Numbered from the stretch's first letter, positions 11,593-25,002 are shown. The stretch is DNA of 64,000 nt from Zopfochytrium polystomum (GCA_025765615.1 JAIVFJ010000004.1:186001-250000); one strand, 5' to 3'. Translations and numbers: made by a program. Notes: generated by a model not told the origin, from the sequence alone.

Positions 11593-14185
11593 TTATGGTC
11601 GTGCGGGGGGAAGTGACAATATTTTTCCAAGCTGCGCATTGATTTCATCCACCATCTTTGCCGCGTCCCCTGCAGCCACCATGTAGTCGCTTTCGACGCT
11701 CTTTGAATTTATATCTGTGGCAATGGGATTTTAATGAACAAGAATATTATCAGCTGGGCAGTTCGACTCACAATCTCTCAAATGATAATTGTTTGACTCC
11801 TGGTGCTTCAGTCGTTGCTCGAGCGCCCCCAATTGAGTAAACGTGTCGTTGTCGTGGAGTTGGGCCCGTTTGCCGTCATGTTTGGTGGCTGTCGCTTGAA
11901 CGTAGAGGCGGAGCGTGTCGCGCTGAAGCTTAAGCGACTCGCGGTCCAACGCATTTCGCTATTTTGGTGTATTTTTTTTTTTTTTTTTTTTTTTCGTTGC
12001 GTTTTGTTTTTATGTGTGCTCGGTAAGCAAGTTGAATTCTTGCGAAGGAGATATAAACGCGGAAAAGTACCTTTTTGGCAGCTTCGGCATCACGTTTGAC
12101 AACCTCGATGTTGGATACTTTTTTCGTGTCTTCTTCCAGCTTTTGGATTTTTTCGCGCAAGTGGGCGAGCTCAGCGTGGAGCTTCGTTTCAAGCTGGTTG
12201 ACCTTGTCGAGGTCTTGGAGGCGGCGGTCGCGTTCTTGGGGGAAAAGGAAAGGGAGCACAGCGCTGTTTCAGCTCAGAAACGTCACAGTAATTTTTTTGG
12301 ACTCCACCAATCATGAGCGCTTCGGTCGTGTTTTCAGAGTTCTTCATTTCCCTTTCTTTGAACTTGAGATCGCCCTGAAGTTCTTGATGTTCTGACCGCG
12401 TCGGCATTGCTTCGTTTTTTGCCAAAACCTGCAAAGCAAGCAATTGTTATTTTGGCGCAGTTATAATTTTCGAGAGCGCGTCGATGAAACCAACCCGTAT
12501 TTTGTCCAGATACGACACGATGGCTGCTTCGGCTTGCGAGTTCCGCTGCAGTGCTTCAGCCTTCTTCTCCTCAAACTTGTCGAGGAAGGTTTGCATGTCT
12601 TTGTCACGTTTCAGGAGCTCCTCGTACTTGCTGTTCCGATCGCCTGATCGAGGAATAGACCGTGTGGGCAGTGAGGAACTCTACAAGTCCAATACTAACC
12701 ATTTCCGGAATCGATTTCCATTTCCAATTGTGAGAGAGCCTCGCTGACACGTTGGACCTGCTCCTCGTACTCTGCAATCTTCCTTTCCATCGCTGATGTT
12801 TCTTGGTTGTCTTCTTTGACCTATATCCAGTTTGAAGTATTGATCCACGGAAAGGGTTACCTTCTTTCCGATTCAGTGACAATAATGTCAAACCTGGTCT
12901 AATAATCGGTTTTTTTCCAGGGGCCCCGACTCGTTTTCGATTGCCCGCAGAGCATCGGTAATCTCCTTCTTTTTTGAACGCAGGTCCGCTAATTTCTCAT
13001 AGGCGATGAGCGTTCTCTGCTTTGTTCCGTCGTGGCGAACCTCCTTCAAGACAATGCGTCAGTGCTTAGTTTTCGATAAAGTGATGTGGGGCCGGAAATG
13101 TCGTACTTGTTGAAGCCCCTGCAACTTTTGCAGTCAAATTATCCATATCCACCTGCCGTTGCTGGATTTCGAGTAGATACTGCTGATTTTGCTCTTTGAG
13201 CTCGTAGTACTGCGCACGGCGCTTTGGATCCTGGCAGCATCGGAGTAGTTAGAAGTGGAGTCTTCCACCAAGGCAAGAAAGTAAGGCGCGGTGTTCACCA
13301 ATTCATTTATCTGTGCTTCTGATTTCCGCCGCTCCCCGTCGATCGCCTTTTCCATCTCGCGAAGTTGATTCTCTCTCCTGAGAAAAAACGAGAATGCATA
13401 ATTACTGGCACTGTTGCTGGCGGAGTTCAACTCTCAACTGTTGTCGCTGAAGGAAGATGTCATCCAATATTTGACTTTCTCGCTGATTTTTCGACTTGAG
13501 CTGATTTATGGTTCGTTCGATATCGTTCAGGTCGGCGTCTGCGTGAAGCTTATCAACTAAGGTATTCAAATCCCCGAGTTGCCCTTGTAAGTCTCTCAAC
13601 TCATCAGCAAGTATGTCGGCTCTGAGGTATTGTCGACATATTGTCAATCAAGTTCATTTGTTCCAAAAATGGTCACACCTTTTCTCAAAAGTTGCGTAGT
13701 TGCTATTCTCGCGATTCAAGGCGTCACCCTCGCTGGTGAGCCTGCTGATTTCGTTCGTCAGCAGGTTGATTTTTTGCCGAAGCTCGGTTTGGAAGAACGT
13801 CTTATCCTGAACTGTTCGGCCAGTGTCTGCACTTTTCATGTTAATCGGCCCGCGTCAACAAATGCAACTACTACCAACTTTGAAAAGAGTTTTTCAATCC
13901 TCCAAGACCTTGTTGAGTTATCGGTCGATCCGCGACCTGAAATCCTGGCCAAGCAAACTCTGGTTGGCGAAGCAAAAAAAATGTCGAGGCACCAACCAAA
14001 TCCTCCGCGAGCAGAAGTCCCAGGCCGGATGCCGGTTTGAGGCTGGTAAAAGTGCTTCAATGTGAAGAAGAAAATAACCAATCGGACGGACCGGCATGCC
14101 TGCGTAAATTTCAGATTACGGTGAGATCTTACCGAGTGCATTACCTGGTCTTGCTGGACCTTGCGAGGCTCCTCCTCGACCCCAT
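11593..14185 (-). CDS. IFT74: intraflagellar transport protein IFT74 (coiled coil)
   Basis: Core IFT-B subunit that works with IFT81 to carry tubulin during flagellum assembly. Many small exons are separated by short introns. Diagnostic segments in order: a short basic N terminus (MGSRRSLARSSKTR); a disordered Pro/Gly/Arg-rich stretch; RQKINLLTNEISRLTSEGDA with RENSNYATFEKR; DELRDLQGQLGDLNTLVDKL; KNQRESQILDDIFLQRQQL; ELQGDLKFKEREMKNSE; RDRRLQDLDKVNQLETKL; and a C-terminal DTFTQLGALEQRLKHQESNN joined by intron 11715-11771 to YINSKSVESDYMVAAG. These follow the order and spacing of IFT74 throughout and are predicted coiled coil. One intron holds a poly-A tract (minus strand; about 11970-11992). 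Convergent with the TAF3-like gene and divergent from FOL3, 232 bp away. Exact internal exon borders were only partly resolved. Confidence 0.85.
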
Positions 14186-14417
14186 GCTGTAGTTAAGCTC
14201 AATTAGAACTGCGCTTGCTCAAGTCAGCCAACTGACAGGTTCCGGCGCGGCTTCCAGGCCTGTTTCCAATGGATCCCGTGGGCGGTCTTCCTGCTGCAGC
14301 GCAAGGGATTCTTAGTGCAACATCGGACCTGTGAGGGCTGGTGCCCACCATTCATCGCGTTCTTTGCCAGATCTCAGACAATTTCGGAACTTTCTTTTTT
14401 GGGGGCTTTGGGGAGAG

Positions 14418-15681
14418 ATGTCGACTGGAATCGATCTCGGCCTCGACCGTGTCCGGCGGCTACTCGAAGTACTGGGCAATCCACAAAGCGCGTACAGGGC
14501 CATCCACGTTGCCGGAACAAACGGCAAAGGCTCCGTTTGTGCAGTCATCTCGGCAGCTCTTGCCGCTCATCCAGCCATTCCCACCGGCCGGTTCACCTCC
14601 CCTCACCTCATCACCCCGCGGGACTGCATCTGGATCAACGGCGCAACGATCGAGGCCGGTCTCTACTCTTCCATTCGCGATCAAGTCGTGCATGCAGACG
14701 CCAACAATGCGATCGGTGCATCAGAGTTTGAAAAATTGACGGCAACGGCTCTCTTGGCGTTCAAAACTGTTGGGGTCCGCGTTGCTGTCGTTGAAGTTGG
14801 GGTCGGTGGCCGTCTTGATGCTACCAACGTCTTTGACGATCCATCTGTTTGCGTTTTCACCTCAATTTCAATGGATCACATGGATCTATTGGGAGATACG
14901 ATTGAAAAGATCGCAAGAGAAAAGGCAGGCATTTTGAAGCGGGATTCTCTAGGCAGTAATCGGGCCGCAGCAGTCAGAGGGCGCCCTCCAAGTTCTGAAG
15001 GACTCCGCTCATAATCTCTCTTGTCGGTTTCGGCTGGCCAGTCCATTGCTTCCACCGTCGGAGGGCAAACGAATCAGCACGACTCTGTTAGGGGCCGATG
15101 TTTCCTTTGTAATGCCGCTGGAAGGTAGCCATCAGTTCTCCAACGTCGCGACGGCTCTCGCGGCCATCGAAGCGCTCGCGGAGAGGCATCCCGACATTGA
15201 GCTGCTCCCCGACACAGTAATCGGCGGCATTGAGCGAGCTGAATGGCATGGAAGGCTCCAATGGACTGTGCTAGGTGGGCGGAAAGTTCTGGTTGACGGC
15301 GCACACAACGAGGACTAGCGCCAAATACTTGCGGTTGTATGTTGACGAGATCACGAAAAAACAGCCTCGGGTGTGCTGGATATTCGGACTCAAAAGCGAT
15401 AAGAACGCACAGTCGATTGTCAGCACTCTCTTTCGAGATGGAGACAGAGTCTTATTAGTGCCCTTCTCAAAACCAGAGGGAATGCCCTGGGTATCGTCTT
15501 CAAGCTTCGACGAGCTGGAGAAAGCCATCAAGGTTGCAAAGCGAGACTGCCTGGTCTCCTTTTGCAGCAGCATTCCTGAAGCGCTCGAACTGGCCCAATC
15601 CCCAATCTCTGCGGCGTGGACGACCGTACTTTGTGGAAGTTTGTATTTGGTTTCCGACGCGATGAGACTCAGAGCTTCCTC

Positions 15682-15700
<19 letters not shown>
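14418..15700 (+). CDS. FOL3: dihydrofolate synthetase (two one-base frame breaks)
   Basis: ATP-dependent ligase of the Mur/FolC family that adds glutamate to dihydropteroate in folate synthesis. Start at [20 protein letters not shown]. The P-loop is [12 protein letters not shown], the following segment [15 protein letters not shown], and metal- and substrate-binding parts are [13 protein letters not shown] and [11 protein letters not shown]. The C-terminal domain has [15 protein letters not shown] and [15 protein letters not shown] with an HVAGTNGKG start resembles yeast Fol3 more than the polyglutamate synthase. No intron is needed. The frame breaks at about 14952 and about 15318, where TAG follows HNED. 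Each site carries one surplus base; 1283 bases minus two gives 426 residues, the expected size. Its last 19 bases overlap the 3' end of the E2 gene on the other strand. Confidence 0.88.
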
Positions 15701-16533
<833 letters not shown>

Positions 16534-17062
16534 TGGAAGCCTCCATTTTTTGCGGCAGTGGCTCGTGCAAGACTTGTCAAACGAGACTCTTTCACCTGCG
16601 ACGCGGCGAACGAACCTATTTTTCACTTTCGGTTGTCAGCATAGTGAGTAGAACAGTGAGCAGATTGCTATTGCAGGAAGCGTGCGTCCAGGACGGCTCA
16701 CTTTGAGAAACGTCCCAGTCTTTGGAATAATATAATTCACTCATTCTCTTGCCTGCCTCATGCTGGTTGAGAACAACAATTAATCATGACTACTGTCGCC
16801 AAGCTCCGATCGCGTCGTCGCCGCCTGGGTTCAACAATTCGCTCTCCAATGTTGGCGAAAAAAAAACAAAAAAAAAAAAAAAACAAAAACGAGGCAGGTT
16901 GGTTTGTCTTCCCACAGCAAAGGAAGTCTGTCTCCAAGTCCGAAAACAAGAAATTTTTCAATCACGAGGCACCTCCCCACCCAACCAACAAGCCACCAAT
17001 CAAAAACCGGAATACACAAGGGCCAGAATCAGCTTGAGCCTCCCATCCGGCTTGCTGCCTCG
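16534..17062. promoter_or_regulatory. divergent region between E2 and Zn2Cys6 genes
   Basis: 529 bp between two divergent start codons. An A-rich tract lies near 16859-16890. No conserved gene was found; long frames through it are low-complexity shadows. Confidence 0.35.
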
Positions 17063-20000
17063 ATGGCCACAGCAGCCGCCGGAACAACCGCCTCAGCGTC
17101 CCCCTTGTCGACCCCGATGGCCTTCTCGTCGCCGTCGTCGTCAGCGCAGGATCGCCCCGTTGCGGAGATGGAACATCCCGCGCTCGTGCCCCTCTCATCT
17201 CATTCTGTGCAGCGGGATCCTTTGCCCGTCCTCTTTTCCAATGCCGTCGCATTCCTCCGCCCTGTCAGCTGCATCGTCCTTTCATGAACAACAATCGGCG
17301 TCCCAGCCGGCGGTCCGCAAGCCGTCTTCGGTGATCCCAGCCTGCGATGCCTGCAACCGAAAGGTGAGTGGTGTCAGGTTCCTAGCGTCACGTGTGCGTT
17401 TTCCAATCCAAGCCCATGCGATTAATGAGCGACATTTACGTCATTGGCCAAGCCCTGACCCGTTCTTATCCTGTACACAGAAAGTCAAGTGCGACAACGC
17501 CAGCCCCGTCTGCTCAAACTGCAAGAGGGCTGGGATTCGTGCACCCATGCACGTATTCAGAAGAAACGCGGTCCCAGACCAGGATACATCAGCGCCCTCG
17601 AAACTCGCCTGCGAACAATGGAAAATGCCCTCGAGTTAGCCCGATCCGCATCCACACCATCTTTGTCGTCGTCCGCCCCTGTGCCCTCCTTGATGGCGAA
17701 AAGATCACTTGCATCAACGTCGGGAAGCAACTCATCTTGGAAGCCCGATCCAGATCACTGCGACACCCCTTTCTCGATCGTTGGAGCAGCCGACCTGTCC
17801 ATGAACACTTGGCGGTTTATGAACAAAGACCTGCCTTCCTCCAGCGCCCGTCCTCCACCTTCCCACGTGTCTGTCGCTTTCGACGACCTATCCCACTATT
17901 CAAATGCTCTTCACGCCAAGCTCTCAAAGGACACATCTTTATCGGATCTTATCTCTGCAGCCTCACGCGAAGGAACTGTTAGCCCTCGTCGGCATTCACT
18001 CGGCGGTTCTCCCATGACACCGTTCGCTCAGTCGGAGTCTGGCTTTTCTGCAAGGTCTTCGTCGAGCACTGAAAGCCCACTTGCCCAATTAATGAATACC
18101 TCGATGCGCGTGGCCTTCGTTGGCGACCGATCGTCTGATGTTCTCGCTAAAAAGGGCCCAGTTGGAGTCGACGAATCCGTGAATGGCATATCGCCAATGA
18201 CGGTAGCACCGACTCTTCTCATGTTCTTCCAGCTCCTTCGCCTTTGGTAGTGCCCCTCCCTGTTGAGAGTAACTCCCCGACCGATCTGTCGGGAGCCCTA
18301 CCAGACCCACCTTCTGTGCGCATCACCCGAGCTCTGGTCAACGAGATTATGGAGGCCTACCGCCGATTCGTTTACAGTTATATGCCGGTTATTCACATGA
18401 GCTCTTTCCTGCAGAACATTGATCATACCCCTCGACTGCTCGTTTACGCAATGTGCGCTGTTGCAGCGCGCTATACAGAAACGGAGACGCGGCGTCGCGA
18501 ATGGATCCGTCAATGGCAGGCGTGCAAGGCAGGGTGTGACGGAGGTTGGACGGAGAAGCGAGTTCAGGAGGCAGGACTACTCACAAGTCCTGTGCGACAT
18601 GTTCTACCTTAAAGCAAGAGAGTTAGTCAGTGAATTCATGAATGTCCCGAAGATGGAGACCGTTAGTGCGCTCGTGCACTTGGGCATACATGCCGCAGGT
18701 AATGTACACGCAAGGGCTCCCACTTGTATTGACAATCCGCATAGCCAGTGCCCGCGGCTCGGCAGCTTGGATGTATTCGGGAATGGCAACACGTATGGCA
18801 CTGGATTTGCGACTTAACCTGGAGGTACCAGAGGAGAGCTTATCACACATCGAAAGAGAGCAGAGGCGGCGCCTATGGTGGGCTTGCTTCACTTTGGATC
18901 GCGTCGGCGGCGCGCTTTCAGAGCACGCCATGGTTATCAAGGAGTCTGGTGAGGGTTATCTTATTTACGTTTGCAAAAGTCAGTGAGCTTACCGAATCAT
19001 GCCACATTTTCCAGACTGTCTCTGTAATCTGCCGAATGTTGCCGATGAGTGGGGTGAAGAATATTTGGAACTCGACGAGTGGACAGAAAAAAAACGATCG
19101 CCCTCACCTTACACTTGTCGGCCCTTCGGATTCCTTCATTATCTCAGTGATGTCTTCGTCAAGTGACTTCTTACCTTCTATTCCCCCTCAACCAATCCCC
19201 TCGGCGAATATTCTCCTCATCAAACTGTTTGGCCGAGTCATTCAGTTCAGCCACCAGCATTCCCGTTTCCTTCAAACTCATTCAAAGACTGGACATGGAG
19301 CAGTCGACATGGAACAGGCTGCGCAATTTGAATACCGCCTCGCCTCGATTGACGCTTCGTTGCGGACTTTTTGGTCTTCGCAGCCGCCGTGGGCTCGTGA
19401 ATGCACCGCGGAAGTATATGTCAACAGCTTAAGCACAAGTGATCCGCCCAGCTGGTACATTCCGTACCTTCATCTCGTTTTCCATTCGAGCCTTATCATG
19501 CTTCACCGTCCGAAGCTGATGATCTCTTTTCGAGAGGCAGCAGCAGTCATCTCAAACCATATCACCGGCAGCGTGGTCGCGCCGGACACATGTCAACCCC
19601 TTTTCGGCTGTTCTGCAGACAGCATCGGCAGTTACCTGCTTGAACGCTAGCAAATCTTCAACCGACCTTCTCCGTCGAATATTGAAGACAAATCCGAAAC
19701 TGCGGTTCATGATCCCATTTTGCGCTTATGGAGTCTTGCAGCCCGCTCTCATGCACGTTATTCTGAGCCAGCTAACCCTAGCCGCGTTGCAAACCGATTC
19801 GCTAGATCCTTGTCTGGACAATCCAGAGGCGCTGCACCGCCTCGCCCTGGCCGAAGCAGCCATTGCTGAGAGATTTGGAGACGCGAAAGTTCACGTTCAG
19901 GCTCTGGAAGGAATCGCAGAAGATTTTTTCCTAATGGGACGGGGACGAGACGTTTTCAAGCAAATCTTGACGTCAGCGGAGTCTACGGCCAAAAGGGTTT

Positions 20001-21064
20001 TGGAGAAAGCGAGGGCAAGAAGGGAGGAGCCAAGCGAAAGGGAAAGCGAGACGCGGGACGAGGAAGCAGAGATGGATAGTGATTTTGGGAACCTGTCCGA
20101 AGGAACGCTCTCATCAGAGCCGTTTTCTGGTCACGGCAATTTGACCTCTCGTCGTCAAACTACTTCCCCATCGCAGCGAGTCATACGGGAACCGTCTTCA
20201 ACAAGACGTGCGCGAGCAGCTTCCAGGGCGCCTGCCCTTGCCTCGTCTAGAACATTCTCGTCCCTCGTGACCCCAACAACCAACTCTGTATCTGTCACAC
20301 CGCCGAATTCCCTCACTCCCGTCACGCCTCTCCTCAAACTCGAGTCGACAGACCTCGAGTCGCCTTCGTTTTTCCCCAGCCACCAGAATTACGCTCTAAC
20401 GGCACCACCTCAAGCAGTCTCCGTGTCGGGTTCCTTTGACTCCGCACACCAAATTCCCAGTGTTGTTCCATCCCACGGTCCTCATGCGGTGCAGCCTTCT
20501 CTTTCATCCGCCGACGATCGAAACACACAAAGCCACCTCTTTTCCAATGCGCCACAGGCTGCAGCACCTGCGGAAGACATGTTCTCCGCCATGTCCGCAG
20601 CGCTTGACATGGAGCTGGCGTTCGGCCTCGAGTTCGGGATTGGTGGTCTAGGTGAAGGCATTTCGATGTTGGGTGGCATGGGCTCGTCTTCGGTTCCGCC
20701 GTCAAACGACGGCAAGGCGGTCTCGCTCTCTGCGTGGCTCGCGGCAGATTTCGACGAGACCCACTTGGCAAATGGCAACCGCGGCGGCGTCGAGTTGTTT
20801 GGGATGCCTTTGCCCAGTGGAGGCGCGGCGCAACGCTATGGAATGCATGAAGGTGTTGCAGGGGACGCGGAGCTTTTGTTTTCTATAACTGGGTCAGGGG
20901 GAGGCCCCTCCGCAAGCGGAAGTGCGGAAAGTAGCGAAGGCGGGGTCCCAGGGATGGACGCCTCCCTTGGAAGCACTGTGAGTGAACCACCGGACCTAGC
21001 AGCCGTTACGAGTCAAGCGGAGGCCTGGTTCGAAGCTTTTGCAAAAGGTCAGATGATGCTCTAA
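17063..21064 (+). CDS. Zn2Cys6 binuclear-cluster transcription factor with fungal_trans domain
   Basis: Nuclear DNA-binding regulator. Exons: 17063-17263, 17307-17363, 17481-18698, 18745-18948, 19015-19572, 19619-21064. The zinc cluster spans an intron: ACDACNRK joins KVKCDNASPVCSNCKRAGI, then a one-base gap before CTHARIQKKRGPRPGYI, giving C-x2-C-x6-C-x6-C-x2-C-x6-C. A fungal-specific domain follows (ALVNEIMEAYRRFVYSYMPV; GMATRMALDLRLNLEVPEE; SHIEREQRRRLWWACFTLDR). Then comes a long Ser/Gly-rich C-terminal activation-like region ending KGQMML. Frame accounting needs about one missing base near 17545, one missing near 18200, one surplus near 18530 and one surplus near 19166. With these the model closes at 1227 residues. 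The 43-bp intron at 17264-17306 is inferred. Target genes cannot be told from the sequence. Confidence 0.8.
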
Positions 21065-21884
21065 AGTGCGGGCAAACCAAAACGGTTGTGCGGGATGACG
21101 TTCCCAGTCGAAGAATTTGGTTCCAGCGTGTGGTCCTATTTGTACTATAGATGTCTTTCATCTCTGTGGGTTGCTTGCATACTGTCATTTTACTTTTGGA
21201 GATAGCTACATAACACAATAAACGCGCACTTCCCAGAGCGTAGCTGTAACCGCCTCCCAGAGAACATTGTTTAAACCAACAGTGCCGCCGTCGTTAGCGG
21301 TGTTGGTGGCGACTGTTGCTGTGCTGCTGTTGGATGTTTGCACCAGAGGGGTTCGAGTCGGGGAGAAACTGGGGATAGGGACGGAGTGGACTGGCTCGAC
21401 TCGTCAGTTGGACTTCCTAACTGTTTTGCGGGTTTGGCGAGTGCCAAATAAAGATGACGCCGCCCAAATTTTGGCCCCGCCACGACATTATCAGTGCCAC
21501 TCCGCCTTCCCTCCCTCTTTGTTTCTTTCTGACAAGCACCAAACACGAAGACAGACACGACTTCACCCCATTTTTTTTTCCAGCATTTTCTTTTTTTTTA
21601 TTTTTTTGTTTGCGGTGCCTTCCGGCTCGCTTCACGCGTGGTGGCGGTGTTGTTTTCTTGAACCAAGCCGCAAACGCCGCGAAGACAGGCACGTGCGACC
21701 AGCAAAGTGGGCGTGAAGAAGACAGGCGCGGAGTCCTGTATAAGAGGGCCAACAATCATTTCCCTCCTCCCCGCTGTTCCCACGCTGTGCCTATTCCTCT
21801 CAATCACCACAGACCAACCATCTCATTCTTCTCTCACTATCTTCTTCGGTTACTCCCACACACTCTCACTTCCCCGCTTTCACT
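21065..21884. other. intergenic region
   Basis: 820 bp between the regulator and the deacetylase gene. Contains T-rich tracts (about 21569-21606) and a pyrimidine-rich stretch just before the next start codon. No coding sequence is supported. Confidence 0.35.
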
Positions 21885-21981
21885 ATGGCACCGCCATGGC
21901 TCACGCGGCTTGTCCTGCTGGTTGGCCTCTCGTGCTCCCTCTTGACTGGTGTCACGGCCGACGCATTTAACTGCGTTGGGT

Positions 21982-22068
<87 letters not shown>

Positions 22069-23410
22069 CCTCTACTCTACTCTGCTCTACTCTGCTCTAC
22101 TCTACTCTATTTTTCTCCTCTTTTTTTCTCTCCGTCATAGTGCTGCAGCCTCACATACTTCGTATATAGGGGAACTGTCTACATAGTCGCTCATCCGGAC
22201 GATGATCTTCTCTTCCAGTCTCCTGACCTGGCTAATGATGTCGCCGGCCAAAACTGTGTCACGACGGTGTTTCTGACGTCCGGCAGCGCAGGTAGCGCAA
22301 CGCAAAAATTCTATTTTGTATCCATTTTTTGTCCGTCGCCGCTCTAACAATACTGTTTGCTTGGCGTAATTCCCTTCTCTATTTGCCGGTCTCGTTAAGA
22401 CGGCGGACTCGAATATGCAGAATGTCGAGAGATCGGAAACGAGAAAGCATACGCCCTGATGGCCAACGTTGGCTCTTCGAACGACCTGCCGACGGTCGAG
22501 AAAAAATGCGGCCGAGACGACCAAACTATGACAGTAACTTTGGACGCAACAGAGTTTGTATTATTGGTCTCCTTGTTCGAACGTTCTGCTGACGTCCAAA
22601 CGCATTAACTCTGCCCCCCCCTACGTAGGGACCGCGCAAGTTTTGGCGGCCAAAATGTGATTGTTCGAACTCTGGCGCTGGCTCCCACGATTCAGCGGGT
22701 ATTTTTCCGTTTGCCCGACGGCAACAGAGATGGGGTTAGTGGGAAGAATTCGTGTCACGCATATTTTTTTTTTGGTTCTGACCGTTAGGGATTCTATCAT
22801 TTTGCAGTCCGGCTTCGCCTCAACGGGTCTTCAGTCTCTTCAAAAGCTGTACTTTGGCGATATATCCACGATCGACAGTATCGACGGGGTAAACACGTGG
22901 ACAGTCGAGACTCTGAAACAAGCGCTCGCAGAAATCCTGACCGCCCGAAGCCCTGAGCGCGTCCGTGTGCAGGATTTCCTGAGGGATTACAACGATGGTG
23001 ACCATTCGGATCACTTGACCACCGCAAGGCTTGGTGCTGAGGCCGCGGGCACGTCCGCGCCCGACGCGACGTTGACTGGCTACATGGACTACCCCATCCA
23101 GGACCTTGCTGCGGACCTGGACTCTGGCGCAGCTGATGTTCAAATCAAGGCAAACGCTTTCTTTGCGTACACGCCGTTCGACAAAAACGTATGCCAAACC
23201 TACGCAGAATGCAAAGACGGGGAATACGGCGCGTATCTTCTTCGGCAGTACCAAGTGACCGCCGATCGCGAGCAGTCGGACGTACGGTCGCGAGCACTCA
23301 CCGCCCTCTCAGATGACGCGGCGACGCCGATCGTGGCGGAAACTGTAGACTTAACGCAGTGGAGCCACTTCTGTTTTGAAAACAACTTTTTTTTTTTGAA
23401 GACCTTTTGA
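21885..23410 (+). CDS. secreted PIG-L / LmbE-family N-acetylglucosamine-type deacetylase
   Basis: Five exons: 21885-21979, 22170-22291, 22400-22553, 22629-22734, 22808-23410. They total 1080 bases, an exact 359-residue frame. Residues 1-25 are a signal peptide (PPWLTRLVLLVGLSCSLLTG, then VTADA). The metal site starts VYIVAHPDDDLLFQSPDL; the family pattern continues with VTTVFLTSGSA, VFFRLPDGNRDGSGF, LQKLYFGDISTIDSIDG, and the second metal motif DGDHSDH with TGYMDYP. The family removes acetyl groups from GlcNAc-type substrates. A signal peptide and absence of a membrane anchor suggest an extracellular or secretory-pathway enzyme rather than the ER GPI enzyme. The substrate is unknown. Intron 1 contains a long CT microsatellite. 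The end (…FENNFFFLKTF) is oddly Phe-rich and may hide a further intron. Confidence 0.85.
21983..22063 (+). repeat. (CT)n microsatellite inside intron 1 of the deacetylase gene
   Basis: About 80 bp of perfect CT dinucleotides, followed by irregular CTCTA/TCTACT units to about 22110. It starts three bases inside a GT donor (21980) and lies upstream of the AG acceptor at 22168-22169, so it acts as a very long pyrimidine tract. Confidence 0.95.
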
Positions 23411-23859
23411 AGCCTCAACAAAAGAAGACACAATAAAACACAACATTCGCTTTCGTTTGCTTGACTTTCCTCCTGCGCCAGCTTTATCCTCTCATACGTT
23501 TTAAGTCTCGAGGCGGAGGTGAAGTGAACGGCACTTTTCATGGACTTCTCGTTTCTAGGGATAAAGGGGAGACTGCAGCAGCACTCAAGGCAGGAGTGTC
23601 TGCTCCAAGACTTCACGCTCTTATTATGTTTTCCTTATCTGGTTCCGGCGCTTTTCTTTTCCAGCTTGTTGTGGTTTCGACGGAATGAGCAACGGTACTG
23701 GCCCAGAGTGAAATAGTTCTAGACCACGAGTAAACACGTTTGACTCGGGATGTTGTTCCTCCGTATGTATGCCGAAGACAAGGGGACTAGAATCCAGGAG
23801 AACAGCTGTCCTGCGCACCGTCGAATTGCGAGTTCGAAGGAGCAGGTTGATGGTTTTTC
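23411..23859. other. tail-to-tail intergenic region
   Basis: About 450 bp between the stop of the deacetylase gene and the 3' end of family copy 1. No gene or repeat recognised. Confidence 0.35.
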
Positions 23860-23860
23860 A

Positions 23861-23998
23861 GCTGGTCACTCCCAGAACGATGTCCTTCGGGCCTTCCTCG
23901 ACAATTATCACGCTTTCGTCATCGTCGTCATCCACAATCACTTCCTCTTTGACATCATCGATCCAGATCACGCTTTGCTCGTCGTCGTCCTGGGTTTT

Positions 23999-24030
<32 letters not shown>

Positions 24031-25002
24031 AAACAATTTACAGTCAGATATTAATATATGATTGAAAGCGCAAGGGTTTGTGTTTTCAAACTCACTGTGT
24101 GCTTTGTCCGCTGTCTCAGCTTAACTCCACAGTTCTCCACTAGGCTGCTTAATTGGAACCTTGTTGAGTAGCTTCGCGGACACATCTGCGGCGGAGGTCG
24201 ACGCGCGGGCCAACTTGATCAGGTCGCTGTCGAACGCGGTGGTGCTTGTGGAACTCAAACCATCCTCGACTTGAAAGCTTGCTCCAGCGCGCTTTGCGGC
24301 GAGTAACGCCGGTCGCACCGGCAGCAGCGGCTACAGTGGTCGCGGGTACGGTCCTCCTGGTCCTTGCCGAGGAGCGCGTTGAGCGGATGCTGGTTGAGCT
24401 TGTGGCTACGACGGTAGAGGAGACGGTATTGCTGCTTGGAACGACTGAGAAGATGCGAGCCAGAGGAGCGAATAGCAAAGCACCCAAAATAGTGCAAGGG
24501 GGGTGATACTTGTTACGTTGGAGTACTTCCTTTGCGGTGTGTGTGGTGGGATTCAAACGCCGCTGCTTCTCTTTCTCTTTCACTTTGCCAATCCCTCGCG
24601 ACGCACAGCATAATCGTGGGAACAAAACACCACCTCCAACAACCCCGCCCATTCCTCGAGCTTTGCAATTGGCCTGAGTCCAACTTCACCTCCTCTTTCG
24701 ATAGCATCGACAGCACTCTGGCAGCAGGAAGAGGGACGCAGATCCTTTTCGCCTACGCGACGAAAACTTTGCGATGGTAAAATGATCCAGTCCCCAAGGG
24801 GAATGAAAGGTTCACGCGAAAGTCCCTCTCCTCTCCCCAGCAAGGATTACAGCCGCACTTTTGCGACTTTGAGCGGTGTCGACCAATCTGTCCCGTTCGC
24901 CCGTTTGACAAGGGAGCACCGATAAGTCGCAAACGAACAGGAAGCACTTGTTTGCTGGAACGTGGCGCGCCCAAGGGCCGCGAGAGCTTTCCTGCATCCC
25001 AT
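23861..25002 (-). CDS. novel family copy 1 (probably truncated or decaying)
   Basis: Unrecognised. The start at 25002 opens MGCRKALAALGRATFQQ, which aligns with LGKLYGSGRAAFQ of copy 3. A later segment (about 24300-24420) reads SSARTRRTVPATTVAAAAGATG, aligning with RSARTTRTTLATTVAAAATAG of copy 2, and then DSDLIKLARASTSAADVSAK with copy 2 DDELTKLARLSASPAELSS. A last exon after a poly-A tract (24000-24029) encodes a DDDEQSV...VIVDDDDDESVIIVEEGPKDIVLG tract and ends at 23861-23863. The frame is not continuous through 24150-24850, so introns or damage are unresolved. Copy 1 lacks the NWRKS repeats seen downstream in copies 2 and 3. Function unknown; the acidic hydrophobic core suggests, but does not prove, a SUMO-interaction-like motif. 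Confidence 0.45.

Noticed and set aside
15300..15325. Programmed +1 frameshift at GAC TAG C in FOL3 (and AAG TGA C in the Zn2Cys6 gene)
   Set aside because: Stop-codon-linked +1 sites resemble antizyme-type recoding, but other breaks in the same genes have no stop or shared slippery motif. Sequence error explains all of them with fewer assumptions.
24149..24652. Continuous minus-strand protein through family copy 1
   Set aside because: The frame changes register relative to copies 2 and 3 in the middle, so a single exon is not supported.
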